Notes: generated by a model from the letters alone, not told the origin. Numbered from the stretch's first letter, positions 50,494 through 60,936 are shown. The stretch is 64,000 nt of DNA from Zygotorulaspora mrakii (GCF_013402915.1 NC_050724.1:806001-870000), one strand, 5' to 3'. Numbers and translations are program-made.

Positions 50494-53109
50494 CTAAGCT
50501 CGCCAGTATTGTGCGAGGTTATGCAGATGATCGATAACAATCGGCAGTAAAGCACCGACACTGTCTGTGATCAAATTCTGAAAGTGTAGTGTAGCTTCTT
50601 CCTCAGACATATTGAGGTTGAACCTCTCCTTGACCTTCAACACTGCACCGTCTGGATCTATTCTAATATCAGGAATGGTTGATGTTTTCATCAATTCGAA
50701 CAGATTCAGAATTAGCCCGGCATTTCTTCTTAGAATAGAATATGCAACAAAACAATAGCTTCGAAACTTGTTATAATTGGAGGATTCTGCACCACCAAAT
50801 GCATCTATAATTTGAGGAGGTAACTTCATCAAGGGGGGAAATGGTTTAGGATCTTGTCCTAAGATGTAACCGAAGTCGGCGTGAAAAAAATGACCATCAG
50901 GAGTGATTAACAAATTATCAAGATGTCTGTCACCAACTCCCAGAATATATGTGATGACACAGTACCCAGCGCAAGACTTGACGAAATTGTCCATAACCCA
51001 GCTTTCGACACCAAGTTCCTCCTTTGCATCCGAGTAATGAGAGCGGAGAAAGGGGAGTATCCCGTGATGAACACTCAAGATGCTGGCCAGCGTTTCATTA
51101 GGAATAAACTGGATAGCACCCTCCTGAGAACCAGTTGCCAAAATTTTGTAGGGCGAAAGTTTCAAATCGACATTTTCGTTCATTAGCAGTTCATTCATTA
51201 AACTAATAATCTGTACAACCAGCTGATCTTGCCTCAAATCATCACCAACCTTGTACATCAGGGGGTATATTTCGTTTGTGCCGGTTTTAAACGCAATTTT
51301 CAAAGGCGATAGAGAACTCTTGAAGACTTTCGACATTTCGGGCACAACATCGGTTACGACAATATCAGGATCTATTGGTAAAGAAATGGGGCCATTTTTT
51401 AGCAGTACCCTTAATTTAGTTGTGAGAAGATGAGATAGGAGCTCACTTTTTTTTGCAGTTGTATCCTTTGATCTTTTAATTTCTTCACAAAACTCTCGCA
51501 GCATTTCTATGAATGTAATTTGGTCGTGAAGAGTCTTCCGACGTTCTTTCGACAGTCTGCTCCAAAAGGAGTCTGTAATTTGATTCAAATATGGATTATC
51601 TTCTGCTTCCGACGTCATGTACCAGTAGAAAAAGTTTCCTAATCGTGGATTTATAATCGCTCGTCTAATCAAGAATTCTGCCAGTGGTGAAATAACGATT
51701 GCGCTATCCTCAAGACTCAATCCGTCAGATGTATTCACAGAATTTATCATTTTTTGATGCTGTCCTGCCACAGCCACTGAGTTCATTGTACCTGGATTTT
51801 GAGATGATGCCATATCTACAATGGTGAATTCACTATTTGATTTGTCTGAGAAAGTAGACAGACTCTCGAAACATACAGCTTGAACAAGCTGGAGTAAGTA
51901 TAATTCCAGCTTTTTGTCAGAAGCCTTCTTCAACCTGCCAACGGCGTAAGCTCTAACTGAGATATTTTTGTAAGCGGAACCGAGTAACTCGATTGCATCA
52001 TCTATACTAATTTCTGCCCAGGAATCCATCAAATCAAGGACTTCGGTTCTTTCGTTTTCTTCTGTTAAATTGGTGCTCTGAAGCAATTTAGTAAGCGCTT
52101 TTTTATTGTTCATCAGATAATATCTATACTTCCATATAGAGCCCTTCTCGTGTGCAGTAAGTTGAGTCCCTGGTGGATAATTGATAATTCTATTTAGGTA
52201 ATCTCTCTTTTTCGTATCAGGCTTCACTTGTCTATCTAAGTTGGAACGTTTGGAGGCCCGCTCAAGCCTTCGATATTTTTCCTCGATTGGATTATTACTA
52301 AATTGGTCAGGATCGTAGAACTTCAAAGTTGATTCATATTTATCGCCTAGCGATATGGTAAGACGTGATTCAGTCTTCGAATGATCCGTCATTTCGGTAC
52401 CTTGTTCAAAATTGTGTAGTGTAGGAATATTTAGTTGTACGTTATCATATAGTTTTTCTGTGAACACCACTGGTAATTCAAATACTGGGAATTCAATATT
52501 TATCACAAATGTACCAATTGGCCATCTTCTTTTTGCAAGAATATCTTCAACTGAAGGGAAAGTTATGGAGTCCAGCCACTCTATCTTCTTAATATCTCCT
52601 TGATGATATTTATTTAAAGTATCAACAACGTCATTATCTTCAAGGACACAGCCATTTTTGGGATCATTATATTCAAATTTTAAGGACTCTTGTCCCCTTT
52701 TCAGAGAGTTATCAGTTCTAAAAATGGTGGTTTGGAGAAAATGGAAAGGTATCTTTTTAGTGCCATCATACTCCCACAGTTCTACTCGCAATCTGCTTGA
52801 AAGATTAAGTTGGTTCAAACTAACTGGCAAAGTAAGCCACTGATCCCAAGTCCGTGACTTTTTGAATGGAACATAAGACGTTGAAATTGGCATTGTCAGA
52901 TTTCTATTACTTTCAATATCAAAAACCTGTACAGATACCATCATGTCACTATTTGGAACGACATTCGATGCAATTTGAGAAAGCTGCGGTTGTGAAATCT
53001 TCTCAGAGGCCCTTGACAAGCGTTTTCGTCCCTCGAGCGACTTGATCTTTATGCTCAATGGGATGTCCAAATCCTGCGATACGCAGAAAGTGACACTATT
53101 TGAAGCCAT
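50494..53109 (-). CDS. VPS34: Class III phosphatidylinositol 3-kinase Vps34
   Basis: From the ATG at 53109 the protein has 871 residues (S. cerevisiae 875) and starts MASNSVTFCVSQDLDIPL. With Vps15 it makes phosphatidylinositol 3-phosphate for vacuolar sorting and autophagy. A C2 domain (about 1-240), the helical PIK domain (about 275-530) and the kinase domain follow. The last shows KVGDDLRQDQLV, the catalytic GVGDRHLDNLL (near 725) and the metal-binding DFGYILG, then the helix ending HLHNLAQYW. An in-frame ATG at 53223 would add 38 residues not expected from the family; which is used depends on the transcript start. Confidence 0.95.
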   Translation of the reverse strand: MASNSVTFCVSQDLDIPLSIKIKSLEGRKRLSRASEKISQPQLSQIASNVVPNSDMMVSVQVFDIESNRNLTMPISTSYVPFKKSRTWDQWLTLPVSLNQLNLSSRLRVELWEYDGTKKIPFHFLQTTIFRTDNSLKRGQESLKFEYNDPKNGCVLEDNDVVDTLNKYHQGDIKKIEWLDSITFPSVEDILAKRRWPIGTFVINIEFPVFELPVVFTEKLYDNVQLNIPTLHNFEQGTEMTDHSKTESRLTISLGDKYESTLKFYDPDQFSNNPIEEKYRRLERASKRSNLDRQVKPDTKKRDYLNRIINYPPGTQLTAHEKGSIWKYRYYLMNNKKALTKLLQSTNLTEENERTEVLDLMDSWAEISIDDAIELLGSAYKNISVRAYAVGRLKKASDKKLELYLLQLVQAVCFESLSTFSDKSNSEFTIVDMASSQNPGTMNSVAVAGQHQKMINSVNTSDGLSLEDSAIVISPLAEFLIRRAIINPRLGNFFYWYMTSEAEDNPYLNQITDSFWSRLSKERRKTLHDQITFIEMLREFCEEIKRSKDTTAKKSELLSHLLTTKLRVLLKNGPISLPIDPDIVVTDVVPEMSKVFKSSLSPLKIAFKTGTNEIYPLMYKVGDDLRQDQLVVQIISLMNELLMNENVDLKLSPYKILATGSQEGAIQFIPNETLASILSVHHGILPFLRSHYSDAKEELGVESWVMDNFVKSCAGYCVITYILGVGDRHLDNLLITPDGHFFHADFGYILGQDPKPFPPLMKLPPQIIDAFGGAESSNYNKFRSYCFVAYSILRRNAGLILNLFELMKTSTIPDIRIDPDGAVLKVKERFNLNMSEEEATLHFQNLITDSVGALLPIVIDHLHNLAQYWRA

Positions 53110-53346
53110 GTCCTGAATTCTGTTGAATCGATAGTTGAGCCAAGCTTTGAAAACATTCGGCACTAAAGTGCTTTCGGTCTGATTTACCCTTTCATTCAAA
53201 TTCCATCTTATGGTAAATGGCATCCATAGTTCAAGTACACCTGTACATCACGTGTCTCCAAGAACATTACAGTGTTCATAACCAATAACTATATTTACAA
53301 GTCAATTATACTAAAACCTTTTTACATAATTTTATAAGTTTACTGC

Positions 53347-55332
53347 TCATTCATCGTAACGAGGGTTCTCTCCTTGAGATTTTTGGTAGAACTTTCTGTC
53401 ATGAAAGCTGTTTGATCTTCTGTCCCTATTGAATGAAAATTGTTCGTCTCCATCACGATTATATCTCTGAGATCTTGTATTCCCTCTATTTCTATGATAA
53501 GAGTTTTGATTTTGGTAAGAGCCTCTGTTTGATCTTTCATACCCTGATTCTTGAGCAGCACTTCCCTGAAGGTCGAACATTTTAGAAGTCAAGGAGGAAT
53601 TTCTCATTCCCAATCTTTGAAGCATGTCTCTATCGTAAATTGGAATTTTTGCTTCCTTATCACCTAGCAAAATACCGTATGCAGAAGCAACATTTGGAAG
53701 TAACCTATTTTCCTTGAATCTGTATTCCTTGATGGCTGTTCTGAAGAACGACAGGACACTTATTATAACGTCAGAAAGCTCTTGTGGGTCAGTCTCGGAA
53801 GTCAGCCCTTCGATAGTTTCATTCAAAGGAGTGTATTCTTCCTTGTTCGCAATTGTAACGTTTCTTCTATGCAATAACTCGTCTACAAATGGTAATTCGT
53901 CCTTGCATAGAAAAATAGTAGAAGCACCTTCTTGACCACCACGAGCGGTTCTTCCGATTCTGTGAATATAGTTAGCCAGCTCGGATGGAACACCGATTTG
54001 TAAAACTTCTTGAACATTTGGAAAGTCCATACCACGCGCACCCACGTCAGTACAGATAAGAATACCTGATTTCTCTCTTTTGAACTGCTTAACTAAATTT
54101 GTTCTCTTTTTCTGATCTATTTTACCATGAAATTCGAGTATAGGTAATTGACTGCGGAATTTTTTCCTCAAGATCGAGGACAGATATTGAGTAAATTTGA
54201 CTGTTGGAGAAAATAATATAGCTTTATAATTGGGAGATGAAGCAATCTTATTATTGATATGATCCATAGCAGCACAAACACTATGAGCGAAGTTTTCTGA
54301 CACTACCATGGATTGGTCAATCTTTTCGTGCGCCTCAGGTTCGTTTTTGTCAACGGTATCAAGGAACAGACATTCCTTCTTGTGCATTATGTTTCCTGCT
54401 AAAGATTGTACCTTTGAGTCCAATGTCGCAGAGAATAGCAAAGTTCTGATGTGATCGGGGCCAGCTGCATTATTTTCATTCAACGTTCTCGATATTGATT
54501 CTAAATCTTCTTTGAAACCAATTTCCAATAATCTATCAGCTTCGTCTAAAACCAAAAAGTCGACGTGTTTGAAAAATTTATTTGAAAATCTTTCCAATGT
54601 TGCCATAAGTCTACCGGGTGTGGCAATAACGATGTTTGGTCTATTTGAATGCATTTTCTTCATGTACTGACTAAAATTTGTGCCACCGATTAAAGATATG
54701 CAACCGAATTTTTCTAAGCCGTAGTTATTGTCATAAATCTTTTTTACTTCCGATTCAATTTGCAGGGCTAAATCTCTCGTAGGTGCGACGATAACCGCTC
54801 TAACCATGTATGGAGACTCAGTTCTTGAATTAAGCAAATGTTGAAAAATGGGCATCAAAAAGGCGAATGTTTTTCCTGTTCCTGTCTTTGCCCTTGCGAT
54901 CACATCTTGATCCAGACTCTCAACAATTGGTTTAATAGTCATCTGTTGTACCGGGGTTAATCCAGGAAATCCCATTCTTGATATAGACTTGTACAGCATT
55001 TTGTGCAGGACACCATCATTGTGAAGAGTATCTAGTGTTACCTCTGGTGCATCCGCCTGTTTTGGAACATGAATCAATGTTGCGGGGATACTTTTACTGA
55101 GACTTGCATGATCATCTTCATCGTGTTCTTTTCTCTGAACTCTATCCCTGCCACCATACCTATTATTGTTCCGATTCCGATTATTAAAGTTAGGGTTTCT
55201 ACCACCACGATAAGACGGTCTTTTGAATCCGTCGTCCATGTAACTCCTTGCATGAATCAGGAAACCAGCCCTTCCACGCTGACTTAATGAAGATGGCAAT
55301 CTATTCCATAACAGAACCGTTCTTGCAGACAT
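53347..55332 (-). CDS. MSS116: Mitochondrial DEAD-box RNA helicase Mss116
   Basis: The 661-residue helicase (S. cerevisiae 664) is a general RNA chaperone for mitochondrial intron splicing. The N-terminus MSARTVLLWNRLPSSLSQRGR is a matrix presequence. Then follow the Q motif (GLTPVQQMTI), motif I AKTGTGKT at 148-155, PTRDLALQ, TPGRLM, DEAD within LDEADRLLE, SAT, RGMDF and HRIGRTARGG. A basic tail rich in Arg, Asn and Tyr (YNRDGDEQFSFNRDRRSNS) is typical of Mss116. The open frame extends 29 codons upstream from a GTG; 55332 is the first ATG. S. cerevisiae YDR194C. Confidence 0.96.
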   Translation of the reverse strand: MSARTVLLWNRLPSSLSQRGRAGFLIHARSYMDDGFKRPSYRGGRNPNFNNRNRNNNRYGGRDRVQRKEHDEDDHASLSKSIPATLIHVPKQADAPEVTLDTLHNDGVLHKMLYKSISRMGFPGLTPVQQMTIKPIVESLDQDVIARAKTGTGKTFAFLMPIFQHLLNSRTESPYMVRAVIVAPTRDLALQIESEVKKIYDNNYGLEKFGCISLIGGTNFSQYMKKMHSNRPNIVIATPGRLMATLERFSNKFFKHVDFLVLDEADRLLEIGFKEDLESISRTLNENNAAGPDHIRTLLFSATLDSKVQSLAGNIMHKKECLFLDTVDKNEPEAHEKIDQSMVVSENFAHSVCAAMDHINNKIASSPNYKAILFSPTVKFTQYLSSILRKKFRSQLPILEFHGKIDQKKRTNLVKQFKREKSGILICTDVGARGMDFPNVQEVLQIGVPSELANYIHRIGRTARGGQEGASTIFLCKDELPFVDELLHRRNVTIANKEEYTPLNETIEGLTSETDPQELSDVIISVLSFFRTAIKEYRFKENRLLPNVASAYGILLGDKEAKIPIYDRDMLQRLGMRNSSLTSKMFDLQGSAAQESGYERSNRGSYQNQNSYHRNRGNTRSQRYNRDGDEQFSFNRDRRSNSFHDRKFYQKSQGENPRYDE

Positions 55333-55816
55333 ATTTTTGGATTGCCAGCTGCTTTCTCTGCAACTTACTCTGACCGTAAAATGAACAAGTTCGCGTAACC
55401 TGGGATACAAATAACACACCTTTCAAGTTACTATATGTTGAAAGATTTTAATGGCGCTTATCTAAATTCTTCGACATTATTAGCGTTACTGCTGTTATAT
55501 ATACTCTACTAATCTCATCGCATCATTTTTGAAAAATTTTCGGAAATGTGCTTTACAACGGTTTTTTGTTTCTGCTGTTGTTGGCGTAACAGCTAAAAAG
55601 AACCCCCATACCAGATTGAAGATTCCTACAAGAGCGTAGATTTAGTCAGAGAAATTGAAGAGTGCAAAGACATTCAGAGGACTGCAGAGAAAGGTGTCCT
55701 TTTTTTAAATAGTAGTAGTAGTTTCGGAAACGCCATTGTGGCCTTTTGCCATTGGATTTTTGCGTAACAAACAGCTAGCTTCTTTGATATAAAAACGCTA
55801 GCTTCAACTTACAAGT
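55333..55816. promoter_or_regulatory. Divergent MSS116/REF2 promoter with PAC and RRPE
   Basis: In this 484-base region, ATCTCATCGC at 55512-55521 is an exact PAC element (reverse strand GCGATGAGAT), and TGAAAAATTTT at 55530-55540 is an exact RRPE, eight bases apart. They lie about 180-210 bases before MSS116 and 280-305 before REF2. The pair is the usual signature of ribosome-biogenesis promoters. A short AGT trinucleotide run is found at about 55711-55722. No gene is seen. Confidence 0.7.
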
Positions 55817-57238
55817 ATGTCGTCCAGTCATCCGATACCCCAGATGGTTAACATCTCGCACGCTTTGCAGTCTACTGCTGTCGAGAAGATACGTAGCGAC
55901 ATCAAGGATCTACAACAAGTGGCGGAGCTGACCTTGGACCAAAAGCAGACCATCAATAAGTACATTGAGTCGCTGAATGCGGCCTTTGCCCAATTTACGA
56001 AGGATAATGAGCATGTAGAGCGATCTGTGGATAAGTCGATCACTGCAGCAGATACGCAGTTGTATATGGGACTTAAGGGAATGTACACAGATTATTTGTC
56101 GCAGTTAGAAAGGATAAGGCAAGAAAAGAGCACGGATGTGGTAAACGCAAAAGCCAGTAATGAGTCTGTACTGCATATTATTAAAGAGGAACTGCCCACA
56201 AAACATGCCAAGGAAAGAAGGCTGTACATCGATAAGCTGATTAAAAACTATCCAAATGACAAGCTGCCGAAAAAATCGGTTGGATTGGTCCAATCGATCA
56301 TCAAGTTATGCTCACTAGATTCTGACTTTACGCCGACCTTGAAATCTTATGTCCATTTGCTAAAGATGATGGGGTACAAATATGAGGCTATTAAGAAGTA
56401 TGTCCCGCAAGACCTAGACAACCTGATGTCGGAGCTCTTTGACAAGGGATCTACTAAGAATGAAGAGATTTCATCTTTGATGGCAAGCAATGGTGATTCT
56501 CAAAATGCATTGTTGGATGATGAGCCCAAGAAAAAGATTTCATTCTCTAAATATCTGAAGAAAGGTGATGAGGTAGTTAACGAGAATAATAAACGAGAAT
56601 CATCTAAAATATCTGAGATCACAAGTCGACCAGCGAAGATAATTAAAAAAAATAATAAGGGTATTGGCAGTAATAGCGGCACCAAAGTTTCATTAAATTC
56701 GATTTTAAAAACGAGCGGTAGCAGTCGAAGTAAGAGGAGTTCCACGGGGATTAGATTTGAAGATGATTCACAATTAGTACGAGTTTACGGCTATGGGCTA
56801 CCGAACGAGGGGTTGAAAGTCTCGCCTGAAGAGCTGAAAAAGGTGCTGAAGCCATTCAAGGAAGGTGAACCTCGCGAAGCTCTGCTCATTAAGAACTACG
56901 AAGGAAAGGCCAAAGAGCTGGATATCGAGTTTGATATGTTGGCAGAGCAATCAGATATCTCAGAGCTCAAAGGTGGTCCAATCCCGTGTGACACCGCAGT
57001 GCCCTTGAAATATCGAAAGGGTTTCTCTAACTTCACCTCAGATCTAGGTAATAAACCTGCAAGAGAACCTGTTATCATAGATGATCTAAATGAAAACTCC
57101 AAAAACTTGAAAGGCCCATTAATAATGAAAGCGTTTGGTAAAAATAGTTTACTTCTGCGGAAAGATAGGGGAGGAATTCCCTACAGGCGAATTCCAGATG
57201 TTGTGCCCATCAATTATCCACCACGACCCGTTGATTAG
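55817..57238 (+). CDS. REF2: mRNA 3'-end formation factor Ref2
   Basis: The 473-residue protein (S. cerevisiae 533) belongs to the APT part of the cleavage and polyadenylation factor and recruits the phosphatase Glc7; it is required for snoRNA 3' ends. The N-terminal helical region (about 1-190) is followed by KKKISFSKYLKKGDE, a basic serine-rich linker and STGIRFEDDSQLVRVYGYGLP. The latter resembles the PP1-binding segment of animal PNUTS and contains an RxRF-like docking sequence. The C-terminal KDRGGIPYRRIPDVVPINYPPRP is well defined. YDR195W position beside MSS116 supports the call. Confidence 0.9.
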   Translation: MSSSHPIPQMVNISHALQSTAVEKIRSDIKDLQQVAELTLDQKQTINKYIESLNAAFAQFTKDNEHVERSVDKSITAADTQLYMGLKGMYTDYLSQLERIRQEKSTDVVNAKASNESVLHIIKEELPTKHAKERRLYIDKLIKNYPNDKLPKKSVGLVQSIIKLCSLDSDFTPTLKSYVHLLKMMGYKYEAIKKYVPQDLDNLMSELFDKGSTKNEEISSLMASNGDSQNALLDDEPKKKISFSKYLKKGDEVVNENNKRESSKISEITSRPAKIIKKNNKGIGSNSGTKVSLNSILKTSGSSRSKRSSTGIRFEDDSQLVRVYGYGLPNEGLKVSPEELKKVLKPFKEGEPREALLIKNYEGKAKELDIEFDMLAEQSDISELKGGPIPCDTAVPLKYRKGFSNFTSDLGNKPAREPVIIDDLNENSKNLKGPLIMKAFGKNSLLLRKDRGGIPYRRIPDVVPINYPPRPVD

Positions 57239-57374
57239 CTTTGATTGCAGCCTATTTGATTGACAGCAGGTTGAAAACATCGTTATTTTTCGATATTAAC
57301 TCTATATAGATATATAGAATCATGTTCTAGATGAACAAAATGTAAAAGTTACATCATATTTGTATATAAGCAAA

Positions 57375-58094
57375 TCAATCAATCTTCTTCAATTTTTGAA
57401 AATTGAGAAAAGATTTCGATAATATAATTGCAGCTGCACTGACTGCTCCAAAGGGCGGGAAATATTCAAGGGCAGTTCTTAGTAGGCTTGGCCTTATACT
57501 TGTTATTAATGTATCAACTTGAGCATACAAGTTGGCTAAATCTTGATCATTCTGCAAAATATAATCAGCTTTTTCAATGCGCTCTTCAGACGTCATTTGA
57601 GATTTGATCCTATTGCGACAGTCTTCTAATGTCATCCCAGGGTTCCTCACTTGTAAGCGGCTTAATTGAATATCTTCACTTGCTATCACAGCAATAGTCA
57701 CTCCACAAAAAGTATCCAACCGAGCCTCAAAAAGTAGTGGTACGTCTAAAATACACATCCGATAGCCCTTTGAGTAATATAGTAATACTTGCTTGAATAT
57801 GGACTTTCTCACGGCCGGGTGTGTGATGCTATTCAATTTCTTCAGGTCATCTGAATGCTCAAACACCCGTTTGCCTAAAGATCCCCTGTTTAGGTGACCA
57901 TCAGGCAGCAAAAGATCGGGAATCTTGTCACTAAAATATTCAATGATTTGCTTGTAGGCACTTTGGCCAGGTTCAACAACTTCTTTGGCAACATGATCAG
58001 CATCAATTATGGGTAATGTGTACTTCTCTTGAAGCCTATTGGATACAGTACTCTTTCCAGAAGCAATACCACCAGTAAGTCCAACGACCAGCAT
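57375..58094 (-). CDS. CAB5: Dephospho-CoA kinase Cab5
   Basis: The 239-residue kinase (S. cerevisiae 241) catalyses the last step of coenzyme A synthesis, phosphorylating the 3' hydroxyl of dephospho-CoA. The P-loop GLTGGIASGKST spans residues 5-16. IDADHVAKEVVEPG, NSITHPAVR, ILDVPLLFEA and the lid RIKSQMTSEERIEKADYI complete the fold. A hydrophobic C-terminal segment (about 205-230) may attach it to the mitochondrial surface or lipid droplets, as described for S. cerevisiae. Confidence 0.96.
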   Translation of the reverse strand: MLVVGLTGGIASGKSTVSNRLQEKYTLPIIDADHVAKEVVEPGQSAYKQIIEYFSDKIPDLLLPDGHLNRGSLGKRVFEHSDDLKKLNSITHPAVRKSIFKQVLLYYSKGYRMCILDVPLLFEARLDTFCGVTIAVIASEDIQLSRLQVRNPGMTLEDCRNRIKSQMTSEERIEKADYILQNDQDLANLYAQVDTLITSIRPSLLRTALEYFPPFGAVSAAAIILSKSFLNFQKLKKID

Positions 58095-58307
58095 TTAAAA
58101 ATCTTACTAACTATTCCTGTATTGGTATTACTTTGTAACTGACACAATCTACTCATCAGCGTTTCTGCTCCATTACACGTATACTCGGCTTCAAAATTGA
58201 AAAAAACCATAAATGGAGATGGCTTGATAAAGAGGCAAATCAATGCTTTAAGAAGGGTTTTCGCTTTTGGGGCAGTCAAAGAGTCGAATATATAGTGATT
58301 CTTTCAG

Positions 58308-59444
58308 ATGGGCACTGTTCCAAGAATTTATTCCGTGGTGAATACGCCAATTGCCTCTATCTTAGCTTGTGAGATTGCAATACTTCCAAATCAACCTCCA
58401 GTCCCACAGGTAGTTTTACTCCTAAATGATCATAAAAAACTAAACAGGTTCTTGGATAATGATTCAAAGATTATTATCGATAGAAATAAAGGCAAGAACA
58501 TTCACCAAACGCAATTTATGGCCGCATATCTCCCACCAGTATACTCGACAGGAAAAATAGCAACAATAGACAATCTTATTGTCTCTGGTCAACATTCCAA
58601 GAATATTGTTTCTTCAGTACGAAAATACCTTCACTGCTTGAACGCAGGCTCAAATCTTTTCCTGCTAAACCCTCCATTTGGTGCCATTGAGCACCTTTAT
58701 AGAAACCTATGGACCACATCCGAGTCGAGGCCGAACCTTTTTGTAGGTATTAGTATGAAAAGGGAGGCAAACCTAGTGAGTGTATCGGATGAATTTAGGC
58801 TTAAATTAAAATGTTCAGGTATATCAATGCGTGTAAGCCCAGTGCCCAGAGACTTTGCATCTTATTCGCATGAATCTGGAGTGAATGCACTTGAAGAATT
58901 AAGACATGAAAATGATATGCTGAAACTTCTGGATGCAACAGCGCATAATCCAAATCCGATCGCATCGATATCACCATTATTTTATTCGTATGGCGATTTA
59001 CTCTTAATTAGATTGGAAAGACTGATAGTAGAAAGTTGTATTGAGCCCTTAGCGGCTCTTTTCGGGTGCCGATATACCGGTGAACTCTTACAAACACCGA
59101 AATCAAAAGATTTAATCTTGAAGCTGATAAATGAACAAGTATGGATTTTGAAATGCGCTCAACCGTTCCTCACAAATATGCCAAGTTTCCACGTGGCAAT
59201 GGATACTGGAAGACTGTATGAACTAATACTGAAAGAACTACGAGATAAACCGAAACTTAGAAGTCAGTTAAATCACTCACTGAATCAGTTGAATCAATCC
59301 AATATAAACCAACTTACAGGCTACTTTGTTCAGCTAGCAAATTATAAGAAATTGGATTGTAGATGGAATGAAGTGATAACTGGGTTGGTGAAGGGTAAAG
59401 CAGGAATTGCCAAGCATAGATCGTTAAATTATAAATACTTGTAA
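58308..59444 (+). CDS. CBS2: Cytochrome b translational activator Cbs2
   Basis: The 378-residue protein (S. cerevisiae 389) corresponds to YDR197W, which promotes translation of the mitochondrial COB mRNA on the inner membrane. The sequence has the layout of ketopantoate-reductase-like proteins: an N-terminal nucleotide-binding-like half with degenerate glycine motif (about 10-170) and an all-helical C-terminal half (about 200-330). Without the usual GxGxxG it is unlikely to be an active reductase. The first residues are not a classical presequence. Placement between CAB5 and RKM2 gives most of the confidence. Confidence 0.86.
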   Translation: MGTVPRIYSVVNTPIASILACEIAILPNQPPVPQVVLLLNDHKKLNRFLDNDSKIIIDRNKGKNIHQTQFMAAYLPPVYSTGKIATIDNLIVSGQHSKNIVSSVRKYLHCLNAGSNLFLLNPPFGAIEHLYRNLWTTSESRPNLFVGISMKREANLVSVSDEFRLKLKCSGISMRVSPVPRDFASYSHESGVNALEELRHENDMLKLLDATAHNPNPIASISPLFYSYGDLLLIRLERLIVESCIEPLAALFGCRYTGELLQTPKSKDLILKLINEQVWILKCAQPFLTNMPSFHVAMDTGRLYELILKELRDKPKLRSQLNHSLNQLNQSNINQLTGYFVQLANYKKLDCRWNEVITGLVKGKAGIAKHRSLNYKYL

Positions 59445-59508
59445 ATACGAAAGAAGAATAAGCCATGTGCAGGGTGGCATTTTTCTTTGAGGAAAACCCT
59501 CAACCTGT

Positions 59509-60936
59509 TTACATGTTTTCCAAATTGTTCTCAATTATTTCTATGTAGCCAAAGTATATGTTAGCAATATTCTCAGTGCAAGTACTGAGGCTCAATGGCA
59601 AAATGCGCAATAATCTAAGCTTTTCATGATACGTATCTAACAACAAAAGTAGCAACCTCTGTAGTGCAGGCCTGATTTTTGGCAGGAAGAAATCTTCAGA
59701 GATATATCCCAATAGTAGCTTCTCCACTCTTTTAAAGTCTGAAGTGATTACCAAGCTGAGTGCCACAAGCACACGATAGCTGATCTCGTTAAAACTAATC
59801 GTGTAATCACCCCAGTAGCCGTTAGATTTTAAAAAGGAAACAATGGTATCTTGCCCATCCATCAGTTTTGTAATTTCGTCACTTATATCGATGCAATTCC
59901 AGCAGTTTTGAGGTAGTGTAAATCCATATTCATTCAGTAATAAATCATTTGAATGGGCCCCGTAATTCAGCAAAATCTCCTCGCCTTTGTTAGCATAACA
60001 GAATTTACCACACCGAATTTCAAATCTTCCTAAATTGTTCGCATTAATGGATGATTTGACTAATTTGGGATAGCAGTGCACATCAACTTCGTCTGTATGA
60101 TTGAGAAAATCAACATAGGGTACCATTGTGAATTGACTATCAATATCATCCTTCTTCAAAGATATGTCAGCGTACAAGCATCTAGAATTTACAACAAAAT
60201 ATATATGCAAAAATTCCCGATACAATTTCTCCAAAAAGAGTTCGTTATTAGCATCTCCATTGAACATTGTATTCCAATCCTTCAAAATAGGCAGTATAAC
60301 ACTCCAATCCGATTTAACTAGTGCACTTATCCGCGAGCAATGCTTCTTAGAAGCAAGTGACGATAAATGAAGAAGCTCTTTATATTTTGAATCGCCGGTT
60401 AAATTCCAAATAGCGGGCACAGAGCCCAATTCTTCTTTAGCAGGCCAAATATCAAAGAAAGGCTTCCAGTAAGACACGAACTCGCTTGAAGACCATTGGG
60501 GAAGCAATATCCATTCTGCTAAAATGTATAGTGTCAGTAATTGAAACGAGCTTAGGCCCAAAAGAAATTCTTGTTTCAGTAGACCATACGCCTGGAAACG
60601 TGGATCTTGGGATCCAATATTCCTTTCCATGATGTTTTCCTCAGAGGCGGCCGTGATACCGTGAATGTCAAGCTTAGTATTAAACATAGAAATATGGTAC
60701 AGAATAGTATAAAAGTTCAATTGATGACTAGGTGGAATGGATATCACAACTTCATTTGTGGTCAACTTCTCATCTATCAAAACTACACCTCTGCCAGAAG
60801 TATCACTCTCATGAATACTGATATTAGTAGCTAGGTAAAATTGCTCGGAAGTCCTTAACCACTTCAAAAGGGAATCTACCTTGGCCTTCATGGTCATTTT
60901 TTTTTTTCGTTGAAATAATCTCATCGATTTTTTCAT
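59509..60936 (-). CDS. RKM2: SET-domain ribosomal lysine methyltransferase Rkm2
   Basis: The 475-residue protein (S. cerevisiae 479) trimethylates Rpl12. The split SET domain shows LATNISIHESDTSGRGVVL at the beginning, VPYVDFLNHTDEVD with the Asn-His pair, and LLNYGAHSNDLLLNEYGF with the catalytic-type tyrosine and the knot. A Rubisco-LSMT-like helical substrate domain follows. The start is uncertain: ATGs at 60936, 60897 and 60891 are in frame. The last gives MKAKVDSLLKWL, nearest to the family start, whereas the longest adds a lysine-rich leader encoded by an A-tract. Confidence 0.9.
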   Translation of the reverse strand: MKKSMRLFQRKKKMTMKAKVDSLLKWLRTSEQFYLATNISIHESDTSGRGVVLIDEKLTTNEVVISIPPSHQLNFYTILYHISMFNTKLDIHGITAASEENIMERNIGSQDPRFQAYGLLKQEFLLGLSSFQLLTLYILAEWILLPQWSSSEFVSYWKPFFDIWPAKEELGSVPAIWNLTGDSKYKELLHLSSLASKKHCSRISALVKSDWSVILPILKDWNTMFNGDANNELFLEKLYREFLHIYFVVNSRCLYADISLKKDDIDSQFTMVPYVDFLNHTDEVDVHCYPKLVKSSINANNLGRFEIRCGKFCYANKGEEILLNYGAHSNDLLLNEYGFTLPQNCWNCIDISDEITKLMDGQDTIVSFLKSNGYWGDYTISFNEISYRVLVALSLVITSDFKRVEKLLLGYISEDFFLPKIRPALQRLLLLLLDTYHEKLRLLRILPLSLSTCTENIANIYFGYIEIIENNLENM

